Below, piece after piece: positions 12,822 through 23,392 of a stretch of 60,000 bases of DNA. The stretch spans positions 15,365,501 to 15,425,500 of the forward strand of contig OX485805.1 in the NCBI GenBank assembly GCA_950295325.1. The letters run 5' to 3'. Source of the stretch: Polytrichum commune. Lineage: Eukaryota; Streptophyta; Polytrichopsida; Polytrichales; Polytrichaceae. Below the pieces are notes generated by a model, which did not search any database, had not been told where the DNA came from, and saw only the letters and a list, made by a program, of their open reading frames with translations. A program made the translations under genes and the position numbers. Position 1 is the first letter of the stretch, and every line of letters begins with the position of its first letter.

Positions 12822-14519
12822 TTAAAGGTACATGCTCTCCAAAGCTGAAACCAAAAATTGAGTTACACATCTCAATTTTGCATAACCATGGGGGAGTTAA
12901 ATATGGGACTGCAACTCCTCCTGCTGGCAAGACTCAGGCGTGTTCACTCTGTGTGTGAACTGTGGTCCTTGAGTTTGAGAACACGGATCTGGAAATTATT
13001 GCATACCAGACACAAGTTCAATTGCACTCCCTAGTGGCCACGCAGTCTCAACATAGGAGCCCCTGTATTTTACCTTCTTCACCAGTGTCAACTTGAGATT
13101 TGGATCAACCTGAAACCCATTCACAATTAGTGCATATTGATATGTCAAGTCCAGACATAGGAACTTCCTGGTATCCTCAGGCACTTTAGGGAATTCTTGC
13201 TCCAGCTTCTGGACACTTAAGCTGCAGATCCTCTTAGCAGCAACTTCAAAATCATAGGGAGTGACAACTGCCTCTGATGCATCAGCATCCTTGATAATGC
13301 CTGCCTCAAAGGCGCGGTCAAAAAAGAAAGAGGCTACAAAGAGCTGTTTCATTCCATCACCACCTCCACCACTCCATACTCCCCCAAATGTGCATTTAAT
13401 GTGTTGACAAGCCTGGTGCACATTGAGTGCCTGGATGGCAAGAGTCTTACATTTGTCAAAATCTCCACCTTCAGCACTCGCAGTCGTTGGGTATGTCTTC
13501 CCAGCATAGGTGTAAGGTCCCACAAAACCTTTACCAAGACAAGGACAGGGAGAAGCCCCATCAACGAGCTTGAGAATCTCCGCTCGTGCAGCCAACAACC
13601 CAAAATTCAAGTAGCTGTGAACATATAGGTTGTATGTGGTTCCTAGAAGGGTCACCTTCCTAACATAAGCCTGTTCATTTTTCCCTGGTTTAGGAGCTTT
13701 TGAGAAATCCGCATCAGATATTGCGTACGCCATCTGAACTGAGCCTCCTCCAAGATCCACAATACCCACTGTTTCGTCAAAGGGTTTTCCAAGCCGATCA
13801 AGAAGATAGTTCACAGTAGCCCACTGGTAGGACCCTTCCTGGGTTCCATCTATAATGCTCACCCACTCGGGCTTAAACTTGAATGCGCTGCGCTGTAATA
13901 AAGTGTCCACCTCTTGTAATAGGTTTTTGGATTGGTCTCCAGGAAGAAGTCTAAGTCCAGCTGTTGCACCAAGAAGCACAGGTGTGGTGCTCTGTTGTTC
14001 TTTGGGAACAACCTTGAATGCTTTAACCAGAAGAGGCTGTAGAGACTTCGCCCCCGCTTTTGGATCAGTTGCATATGCACTCAAACCAGGCTTCAACTGT
14101 TCAAAGACTTCAAGCTCCTCCCCAACCTTGACAAGCTGTGTCCTTTTGTCAAAGGAGAAAACATGCACTCTGCTCCCTGAACTTCCAGCATCAAAAACCA
14201 CAGCATAACGATTCCTACCTTGTTCAGTTGGAAGCTTCACATTATCAGTCGGAAGATCAAACGCATTCTCATATGCGGCAGCGGACTGAGGATCCACAGC
14301 CCGGGGCATTAACACCAACACCACCGATATGAGAGCAAGGGGAACACAAATCACCAAAATTACTCCTCTGTAGCGGTGGCATTTCTCCAAGAACGTCTCT
14401 CTTCGCAATCGCCTCATTTTGTCCGCTAAGAGCTCTTCTGTTTCTGCAACAGCAGCTCGTTGTTGGCCCTCCAGCTCCAGGTTACCAGTAGATCGGCACC
14501 TGATGCTACCTGTTTCCAA
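12822..14519 (-). CDS. Apyrase (GDA1/CD39 nucleoside di/triphosphate hydrolase), membrane-anchored
   Basis: Apyrases remove phosphate from NTPs and NDPs, usually in the Golgi lumen or outside the cell. Nearly the whole protein is in one exon, 13007-14519. The N-terminus is cytosolic and basic, followed by one membrane anchor (about residues 52-71, VILVICVPLALISVVLVLM), as in plant type II apyrases. Apyrase conserved regions are visible: ACR1 around 107-119 (VVFDAGSSGSRVHV), ACR2 around 182-192 (LLGATAGLRLL), ACR3 with the catalytic Glu at about 228 (IIDGTQEGSYQW) and ACR4 around 251-262 (VGIVDLGGGSVQ). ACR5 and the usual AWPLGSAIE end close the protein. The long open frame stops after ELVSGMQ. 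However, the bases TCTG/GTATGC form a good donor, and a 23 nt exon (12822-12844) after TTTTGGTTTCAG changes the end to ELVSALESMYL, more like plant apyrase C-termini. I prefer that 511-residue version; the 507-residue alternative is not excluded. The start is the first Met of the frame and leaves room for the anchor. Confidence 0.93.
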
Positions 14520-14629
14520 ATCCAGATTGCTGATAGAAGATTGTTTCCACTTATTGAATTGCAGTGGTCGTGAAAGCTCTGTTCCTCGTATTTCCTGCTG
14601 TCATGAGGCAGGTTGTAATATACATAGGG

Positions 14630-15370
14630 ACAGGTCGGTGTCGATATCGACCTCTGGTAGCCACCGGTTTGGCTATATTCTTCGCTTCGTAGGTGAGCAC
14701 AGAGTCTCTGGATGACCAGATCTATGCTGTTAAACAGCACCGGTCTGTCCAAACAAACAATACTTGCGCGTGGCGGAATGTTCTAAAATGCTTCTGCATT
14801 AGCTGGGAGTGGTCAAAGTCCATGACAGGTTCATATGTCCAAATTTATCCACAGTAGATGATTGAAACCTGAAACACGGAATGACAACATTGCATCAAGT
14901 CAGTCAGACGGATTGGATAGGTGACCACTGGATGCTCCGTGAACAAAGACCAGAGTTTACAGCTACTCCTAATTCGTCTTCAGAGTTGCGACCTCGAATT
15001 GCACAGAACAAGTCTACTGGCAGACTTTATGTCAAGCAATCCGTTCGGGAAAAAGGTTTAAAAAAAATCACGTAGATTCGTCAATCCACAAGTATTACCA
15101 GCAGTACGATGTGTCTGCCACACACAGTCTTCTAACAAGAAAATTTGCATATCCTACACTTTATTGCAAATCCTAAAATTTGCATGATCTCTTCCTTCAA
15201 TGTAAGCAGAGCATGGCAAATAGATACGAGGATTACCAGCACTACGATGCGTCCGCCACAAGCAGAGTTTCCAACAGAACAAACTGCATATCCTACTCAT
15301 TATTGTCATCTCTTCATGTAAGCAGAGTAGAAACGACTTGCCTCTGGTTGGACTTTTTCAAGACTGTGAC
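14630..15370 (-). promoter_or_regulatory. Apyrase upstream region, related to the chitinase upstream region
   Basis: This stretch shares a collinear series of blocks with 30285-30870, upstream of the chitinase. They are GTGTCG..GACCTCT.GTAGCC (14637/30291), CTCTGCATTAGCTG (about 14793/30408), GGCAGACTT..TGTCAAGCA (about 15020/30631), GCATATCCTACACTTT (about 15149/30767), TTCCTTCAATGTAAGCA (about 15191/30797) and ACTTGCCTCT (about 15336/30842). Part is duplicated locally (about 15098-15210 and 15229-15330). It is probably promoter plus 5' UTR, or an old repeat that supplies both. No certain TATA box was picked. Confidence 0.55.
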
Positions 15371-15575
15371 GTAGGATCTGTAGGTATTCAATCTTGGTAA
15401 GTAGAGTCGAAACAAGAAACAAAAGAATGTCTCTCTGCCGTGCACAAACCTAAGTTCGCACATAGATCCGTACAGATGACCGCAGCGTTCAAAATTGCTA
15501 GAGACTTTTAGCCTCTCAGCTCATCGAGAATATTGAGAAAGAACAACTTATTCTAGCTACTTAACTATAGAGGCC

Positions 15576-15656
15576 CCCCTGTTGCATTATTTAACCTCCC
15601 CTGTTGCATTATTTCACCTCCCTTGTTGCATTATTTCACCTCCCCTGTTGCATTGT
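15576..15656. repeat. 22 bp tandem repeat, about 3.7 copies
   Basis: The unit CCCCTGTTGCATTATTTCAC plus CT repeats head to tail with one or two changes per copy. It lies upstream of apyrase, between that gene and the tentative gene at 15882-16213. Confidence 0.9.
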
Positions 15657-15881
15657 TCTCGATGAGAAAAGCGAGACAGAAGAGTTGCATCCAAAGACAG
15701 GGCAGCCAGGCTACTTACATTCACCAGATACAAACGCAATGCCTATCCACACTCTCAGATCTACACGTTAGCTTACATAGCTTACAACTTAAAGAAACCT
15801 TCCGCCTCTCACACCAACTCTGTTGGCGGAGAAAGGCGCCTCTCTTAAGAAACTTGGTAAGTAAAAACCTTTCAGCGTAGC

Positions 15882-16213
15882 TCAACGGAAAACAGAGTTA
15901 AGAAACAGAGAAGATAATTTTATTCCTCGCGCTTCGCAATAAGTTAGCCAGATCTGAAACAAGAAAACTTTTAAGGTTAACCGGAAAGATCTCAACGCAC
16001 CTCAAATTCTTCCGGTACTACAAGAAGAAGCTCGAAGTCATCACATTGCTCGATACAACTTGCTGCCGGCTGCGGGTCTGGCGAGTCGCGTTGAAAATGA
16101 TCCCTGAAAAAACAGAGGATTTTACAGGGCCGTGTGCTTAGCTTCCTTTCAACGACAAATTTGAGACACACTGACACGATCGTGCCTCGAAATTGCATGA
16201 AATTAGAACGCAA
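15882..16213 (-). CDS. Tentative two-exon small gene (94 residues)
   Basis: I do not recognise this product. Exon 1 (16001-16213) encodes 71 residues ending in ELLLVVPEEFE. It is followed by a good donor (GAG/GTGCGT). After a 47 bp gap, an AG preceded by a pyrimidine-rich tract (CTTGTTTCAG) opens exon 2 (15882-15953), which continues IWLTYCEARGIKLSS to a stop. Phases agree. Such a short intron is at or below the usual plant minimum, and an internal acceptor (CCTCTGTTTTTTCAG near 16104-16118) suggests that exon 1 may itself be split. It could equally be untranslated leader of the apyrase gene, which lies downstream on the same strand. Confidence 0.22.
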
Positions 16214-16249
16214 GACTCCGTCCGCAACGTGAAAGCCTCGTCCCCTGTT

Positions 16250-16480
16250 GCGGCAACCCTGACACTTCTTTTTCGTTTCTTTCCGTACCGACGGCTCGAT
16301 CCCCTTCTTTCCCGAATCTGACGGTCATAATTCTACCATTGCTCAATCATGGAAGACCATCTTTCTCTCTAAGGATCGCCTCCCCTTTCTTTACGATCTG
16401 ACGGCTGGATTTAGGACTTCGTTTTCCATCTAACGGCTCAAACGAGTCGATGTAGTCGGACGTCTCGTCTGTAACGAGCG
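16250..16480 (+). promoter_or_regulatory. Pyrimidine-rich region with repeated GACGGCT motifs
   Basis: The plus strand is CT-rich (for example TTTTTCGTTTCTTTCC). It carries ACGGCTCGAT, TCTGACGGTC, TCTGACGGCTGGAT and TAACGGCTCA within about 180 bp. Similar words occur before the EF-hand gene (45090-45170) and the NAC alpha gene (57440-57495), so this looks like promoter sequence. A plus-strand gene downstream was not found; the minus-strand tentative gene may be its user. Confidence 0.35.
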
Positions 16481-17689
16481 GTCAGGATGAGACCAATCAA
16501 TAGATCGATGGCTGCAGGCCTTCAGTGGTGTCAGCAAACATTAAGGCAAGGAGAGGTTTACTATCAACTTCTGTTGCAACTAGCACTTAAAGGTAGAAAT
16601 ATGGAAAACGGTGAAAATAAAAGGATTCGGCCAGAAAGAGTGAGTTTGAAATTTGTGCAATATTTTTGAGAGATGGAGTAGACATAACATTACTTGCCTT
16701 AACTTCAAATTCAGTCTAAAGTAATGGGATCTCTGCATCCAGAGGTTTTATTCTCAAATTTATTATAGGGTTCATGAACACGACTCATCATATGAATGAT
16801 GTTATACATTAAATGATGAGGAATGCATGTTATTTCATAATTTGATTTCCTATAAATAATTAATTACAATATTTCAAACACGCAAGTAAGTCAAACCCCC
16901 TACTAGTATAGTAGAGTCTCCCTAGTTTGAGGATCAAGAGATTCTACTATGCCTATGAGTGCACACAAAACAATTTACTCAATGGCACCCAAAAGTGAAC
17001 CTGAATAGTGTGAAACATGACATGATCAACCAATCAATGCATCCTTTATGGGCCACCACTTTTTAAAATAGTCATTTTGGGTCCACACAATAATTATTAT
17101 ACTCCTAATCTAGTGCACTAGTAGTGGTTATTTACCATTTACCATTTTGCTACCTCGAGTATTCATCATGAAATAGTGTATTGACTTGGGACCTAAACTC
17201 GGGCCCATCTACTTATTTAAAATTATGTTACAAATTCAAAGTAACTTAACCCTTGACCCTTGCTTATTAAGCATCTAAGATGCCCAATATGGCTTCTCCT
17301 TGCACAAAGACGTGTACCTCTTCGAGTCCTTCTCAAACCTTAAAGGATGTGGGGTCTCAATATATGCCCATTTACATAATTTATACATGCTTCACCAAGT
17401 TCATAGATCATAGTTTATACATTTATGTGTTTGAAACCTTCGTATATACATTATCTTGTGTCAAGAGGAGAAAATATAAATTTACTCATGCTAGACATTG
17501 ATGATCAAAGTACTTGCATCCAAAGGCACCCAGCTGGCTACGTATTTGAACTAAAATCTTCAATAACATCAAAGTGTATAACCCATTCAATTAGTGCACT
17601 TGAAGAATAAGCTTGATTTTAGATAGGGTCACTTTTGAGATGATTGGCTGAAATTTCTAGTAAGTAGCTCAAATATGCTATTTTTGTCC

Positions 17690-18260
17690 AGGAAGATATT
17701 TGACCACATTCAATCAAAATCCTAGTGTTTCCAAGTCCAATTGGCTACATGTTGTGGTCTTTCTGGTTTTCTTTATTAACTAGAGGTATATTATGTATAT
17801 TCCTTGAAATGATCAATAAATTTCATGAAGTCTTGAAATTCAACCAGTTATTTCTCAAACTCAACCAGTTCATTTGTAACTACACTAAATAGGTAGATTA
17901 GTTTTGGAAACACTAATATCGACGAAAATGCTAAATGTAAATTGTCTCTATAGTGTTAGAACACTAAATGTCAACTCTAACACTATTTGTACCCAGTAGT
18001 AACTTTAAATATTTACATGAGCGCATTTAGTGTTAGATGATATTTTGTAAATCTTGGAATGAAGAATTGAAGGAAGAAGAATATGAGAACCTCGTAAAAG
18101 GTATAATTTGTTCAAACCCTATTCAAACACTAATTGTAATATCAATTGAAAATTAGTGTTTTAGGTAACTATTGCATCTAACACTAATCTACCTATTTAG
18201 TGTAGTGGTCCGATCCCCGCATTCATTGGCCCAATCTTTGGCCTCTTAGACACTTCAGGG
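17690..18260. repeat. Dispersed repeat, copy 2, interrupted by a MITE
   Basis: The copy matches 9230-9500 on both sides of the 320 bp element at 17883-18202. The left part ends CATTTGTAACTA and the right part resumes TAGTGGTCC, where copy 1 reads CTGTAACTAGTGGTC without interruption. Confidence 0.85.
17883..18202. mobile_element. 320 bp MITE with TA target duplication
   Basis: The ends are CACTAAATAGGTAGATTAGT and its perfect inverse, and TA flanks each side (17881-17882 and 18203-18204). The paralogous empty site near 9416 shows a single TA, so the borders are secure. A TA duplication suggests a Tc1/mariner-like origin, although the termini do not resemble the usual Stowaway ends. There is no coding capacity. 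Confidence 0.9.
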
Positions 18261-18509
18261 CTAAGGTAATTGCATCAAAGGGTTTGTTGGACTCTTGGTG
18301 TAAATATGTTGTTTATGAACACCATCGTCCTCATATTTGATAAGTATAATCACACGGTCTTCGTGCAACATGGACTATTCGAATTTGATTATGTCTTCCC
18401 ATTGTCTAATTCCAACCTCAACCTTCCCCACCGTAGTACAAATGGATTCAAACTGAGATAGATCTAAGTGTTTGCTATTGAATAATGCAAAATGAAGTAC
18501 AATGCATAC

Positions 18510-18666
18510 CATAGCATTATTCATATCCATAACAATGTTATGTGGGACTGACGATATTCCACAGAATACTCATGAATATTCCCCACATTCAGTCTGAATA
18601 TGGGGAGTATTATGTGGAATAAAATCAATCCCACATAACATTGTTGTGGGTATGAATAATGTTATG
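18510..18666. repeat. Foldback hairpin, 157 bp
   Basis: The two halves are near-perfect inverses over about 75 bp each. For example, CATTATTCATATCCATAACA is matched by an imperfect inverse at the other end, and the loop is only a few bases. It is a likely small foldback MITE; no clear target duplication was seen. Confidence 0.8.
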
Positions 18667-18982
18667 ACAATCTAGATTTCTATGAGAAGAGATTCAAAAT
18701 TAGAAATTAGAAAACATGGTTGCATCCGTATCTCACTAAAGTTGGTTTACATAATTTTCATAGTCATGAGCACCTAGCTAGATTCATGTCTTTACGTACC
18801 ACTTTACTTTGATCCATGTTGTACATAGGTGTACATACATGTTATACATACATGTTATATATTAAAAGACTGTGGATATGATGTGCAATGTCATTTGGTA
18901 TCATAGTGGAGATATTAAGGTGAGAGTGTAACAACAATTTCGTCCGGAAATGCCCAAAAAGTATAGATTTATCTAAATACTA

Positions 18983-19355
18983 AACTAAATATGATATTTA
19001 ATGACACCAATGCTAATCGTCTAGCTCAACACTAATCGTAAACCACGGTCTAGTGTCCCAAACACTAAATATTAACCCAACATTACTTGTCATTCCTTGT
19101 AATTTTTGTGGATGCTTATAGATTTACAGTGTTGCAATTACTGTCACTTATGAAGTGATTATTCATCCAAATGTCAACCATCTGTGACAATATGTCATCA
19201 CAAGTTGCTGACAAGAGAAGATAGGGTTTTGGCCAAAGGATGATCTCATCCATCATCCATGACAATATTTTGCTCACTCATTCATAAGAAGTGTCATATG
19301 AAAAGTTACCATAGTGACATTGGATACCGTATGACACTTAATATCATATTTAGTG
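18983..19355. mobile_element. 373 bp MITE related to 17883-18202
   Basis: The left end AACTAAATATGATATTTAATG and the right end inverse (CACTAAATATGATATTAAGTG) are flanked by TA. The start (ACTAAATA) and internal words such as AACACTAAT are shared with the element at 17883-18202, so the two belong to one family. Confidence 0.65.
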
Positions 19356-21732
19356 TAGTTTCATGTATGCCTTTGAAAAAACAAGCAGGGACATTTTAGG
19401 GTTAAGTTATGGTCTAATAAGTCATGCGCTTCATATCTCATGATATACAAACACATTATTATTGATCATTAACAATCAATACAATGTACTAGGCAATTGT
19501 TAAAAAATGTATAAAGCTTAACAACACTGGCTTAAAGGGTAATATGATATCAAACCTTATTACTTTACTTTTCATTTATTTGTGATGTTTGAATGTGTTT
19601 AAGTTTATGCAACATGCCAACACATACATTGACATATTGTATGTGACTTTGAGGTTAATTAGGCACCTCTTGCATGTGAGCATGTTGCCTAATACTGCAC
19701 CCATGGACATCTATAATTTCTACAACATTCATTGGTAATTACTAATTTTGTTTGCACAATAAAATATTCCTTACATTTAAAGAAATCCTTGTACATTCAT
19801 TAGTTTCGTGATGTAGAATTTTAAGTCTTCCTCCCACCTACCCCCCTCACTCCCCCTCAAACCCTAAATATATGGAAGACGTCCTCACCAACAATTAGCC
19901 ATTAATTGCAATGGCATCGAACACACTATATGCATATAGGCATTTGTTTGAGGTGACACTACACAATGTACCTATTCCAACAAAGCTTACTAATGTAGAA
20001 TGATTTTCATGTGCATATTTGTTACCAATGGTATAATCCAAGAAAAGCACGTATGAAAAGATGTATGTACGATGCATTCAAATTTTTGTGTTGACTCTTT
20101 TGGAAGCATGACCAAATTTCAATACACACTACTACATTGAAAGTTTGTTAGATTGATGACACAACATTTGACATGCAATGCACAAATGTAAGTTGTGAAT
20201 TTTGAGTATGTCAATATATCTACATTGAAAATGCCACAAAATTTCATGTGAAATGCCAACATATAGTTGGTGTGTGAAGTCACGCATAAAGAAGTCATGC
20301 CGTGTTAAGTTCTATGTGCCACTTACCCTACACATGTCATCGATTCAACCAAGAGCTAGGAATAAACATATTGTGACTCTCAAAAAATTACAGTATTTGT
20401 CTTATTATTGCAGCAAGGTCCCCATGAAACATGAAATCTCTTACTATGACTTATTAATGCTTTGTGTCATTTTTTGCACGTCAAAATGTTTTAAATTTGC
20501 ATTTACAATAGTAGCCAACATTCAACCATATGTCATCCCATGTGACAAGCAAAATTTACCAAGTCATTGGATCATGGAGCAAGCATGATCGAGTTTTGCC
20601 AACATACCATGGAAGAACATGCAAGCACAATTGCCCATGATAGAGAGAGAAGAATCGCTGACCGCCGATGGGATCAGCATGAGCAAGCACAATTGCCCAT
20701 GATACCTCTACTCTCAAACATGATCTATGCAAATATATTTGAGTTTTCTTTGATTTTACAATTGTAGGAGCAGTTCAAAAGCAATTCATGCTTGTTCTGG
20801 GAAGATCGTATTGGTGTTTGAAACTAGAACAAGTATTTCCACAAGTCTTTGAAGTGTCATGTTGAATAATGAGATGCATCAAAATCAACTATTGGAGGCA
20901 AAATCACATGTACAAACAATAAACTGTTAAAACTACATTTGACACTATATTCGATAATTGGATATTTTTTCATGATTTTAAGACTACTTAAGGACATGGT
21001 TTTCAAATAAAGAACAAGGAAAACACAAATATATATTCATTGTGACTTAATAAACCGATTCGCATGGGCGGTACTAACCAATTTGGCACAAATACATGTC
21101 ATCGTAATAAGAAATTGGACCAAATATTAAACCCTTTGCATTTATTTTGAGACTTTTCAAGGTATCCGATTAACAAATATAGTGACATAAAGTCCCAAGT
21201 AATGTCGTAATTTTGTTATCCTCTTCTATCACGTGCCATAAAGTCTCAATGAAAGTGTTAGGTCCATAAGATTATTACATTATACATATACATCACTAGG
21301 TAATGTTTAATGTATCAATCACACTATACCCCACCATTTAGAATTTTTGTGATGCTTTGTTCCAAATGTCATAGGAAGAAATCCACATTGTTGAAGGCAA
21401 ATGTATCAGCATGTTGTCTACTTTCAGAGATTGGTCATTTGCAATCTACGACTTTGAATAAGCCATAAATCCCCTCTCCTAAGTAGCTTCGAGAATGGAT
21501 TTCTAATAACATTGACTGCATATTGAACAACAAGCATGGCCAACATGTCGGGTGCTAAAGCACCCCCAACGAGCTTTTTAAGGAAGGGGGTCCCATGATA
21601 GGATAAGGCCATGGCCCACAACCTACAACCCTTGGGGAGCCCCAAAAAACCTTTTTTGAACCCAATTGGAAAACATTGTCCACCCCGCTCGACTTTTAAA
21701 TTTTTTTTAAAAAAAATGTTCTCACATTCTTA

Positions 21733-21978
21733 AAGGTAGCCTAGTCCACAAAACCCATATTGAGTGCACATCAACTTCAAGGCCCAAAATCCAATATACA
21801 TATGCACTTCCACTTAGTAAGTAAGCAATTGATGGGATTTCATCCCCGAAATGACATTTTTGTAGAGAATTAAGCGTAATAAAAAACAATCTACGCATAA
21901 TCAACTTGAATATATATTGGATTTTGGACCTTGAAGTTGATGTACACTCAATATGGACTTTGTGGACTAGGCAACCTT
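21733..21978. repeat. Foldback repeat related to 43320-44080
   Basis: Arms of about 66 bp (left reading GCCTAGTCCACAAA..., right its inverse) enclose an AT-rich middle. The same arm sequence, around GGATTTTGGACCTTGAAG, and the same outer neighbour TTTTTTGAAATCGGGC recur in the element at 43320-44080, so this is a shortened relative. Confidence 0.7.
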
Positions 21979-22484
21979 CAAAAATGCAAGGACAACTGTT
22001 TTTTGAAATCGGGCGGGACGGACATGTGGGAACACGCGAACACCAACATATCCGGATTGGCATTTTTGAGTGCCTAATCCGGCTTTGTCCGGATGACCCT
22101 AGTATCATCCAGGGATTCTGTGAAGTGTAGGAGGTCTAGAACTCTCCGTACATGCTTATTTCCTCTTCCTTAGCCAATTTTCCGGAAACCCTAATTTCCG
22201 GACTTTAGGTCTTTGGGGACACTCTTAGCCTTTTTCCGGAGTGTGCCTTTCCGGATGGTACCTTTAGGTCCTAATTATAATGCTCACCCACCCCTCTACG
22301 TCTACCCTCTAGAATAGGTGGTTTCTTCCGGTGAAGACGTCCTTGATAAGATTATAATCCGGAAACTCCCTCACAACCAATCCGGATTGATCAGATCCGT
22401 CTTGGCAGGTCACACAGAGAGATCCGGATTGTTTCTTGGGACCATAGTGACCAGAGGAGTCCGGATTCCGATCGGAGATCTGAC

Positions 22485-22950
22485 TCGACGGGATGATTGG
22501 ATGACCCGTACCACTCTCCGGATTGTCCCGTCCACCGGTGACGAGACCTATTCGGAAGATCAGATAAGTCCGGATCCCTTCCGGACCTTTGCCTAATCTT
22601 CCCCACGACTGTCTCACCGGGACGTTACCCTAACATCCGGAACAATGAGAATCTCTTCCTACTACACTCCGGAGGTGGCCTCCAACCCGGAACCCTTACT
22701 GATCCGGACCTTCCCTTCTCCTTCCGACGGATCTGTCCGGCTACCTCTACCTTGGATTCTACTCAATCTGAGCTAACTGGGCGATCCGTACCACCATCCG
22801 GATGGGTCCGTCTAAGGGCGGTGGGACCTCTTCAGAAGATCAGACTGGCGTAAGTCCGGATCTCACCCAATCTTCCCAGCGGCTATCCCACCTAGACGTT
22901 ACTCAACCCACCGGATTAGTAAGGTTTCCCTCCCACTACACCCAGAGATG
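22485..22950. repeat. Imperfect direct duplication inside the island
   Basis: The stretch from about 22495 to 22660 (GATTGGATGACCCGTACCAC onward, through CGGAAGATCAGAT, CAATCTTCCC and CTACTACACTCC) is echoed in the same order at about 22775-22950. Identity is moderate, so the duplication is old. Confidence 0.6.
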
Positions 22951-23323
22951 ATCTACAAGGCAATAACCAGATCTGATCCGGGTCTCCTCTCTCATGTCCT
23001 ATCCGGAACTCCTATCCCTCATGCTCTCTCTCCCTCCGCTAACGATCTCCGGATCATTCACACAAACATCAATCCAGGAAAGTCAAGGAGTGAGAAGCTA
23101 AGGCATTTATTTAGAGTAGGAGTAATCACAATACAACAATGAAGAAGGAACCCTTCCCCAACTCCTTATTCAGCCTTAAGTAGAGGCCCTAAAATCCCTA
23201 AACTGAGGGCAACGGCCCAAGCGGCCGCCGCTAAGGAAAACCCTAATTACACTCGTTCTCCCGGATTTCCCGGATTTCCCGGATCAAGATCCGGATTTCC
23301 CACTGACACACCCAAGGGAGAAT

Positions 23324-23329
23324 TTTATT
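23324..23329 (-). promoter_or_regulatory. Polyadenylation signal AATAAA (minus strand)
   Basis: AATAAA lies about 65 bases beyond the stop codon of the broken minus-strand ORF ending at 23393. Confidence 0.4.
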
Positions 23330-23392
23330 CCTCATTTACAAAAACTCCTAAGTTCTACCTTTCTACCTCACTAATCTAGATGCCATTCTAAG

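Larger units (their letters stand above)
16481..21732. other. Intergenic repeat-rich DNA
   Basis: No gene recognised. The stretch holds a dispersed repeat (17690-18260), MITEs at 17883-18202 and 18983-19355, and a hairpin at 18510-18666. A 24 bp direct repeat around GCAAGCACAATTGCCCATGA occurs near 20621 and 20684. Open frames at 20253-20588 and elsewhere show no family features. Confidence 0.55.
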
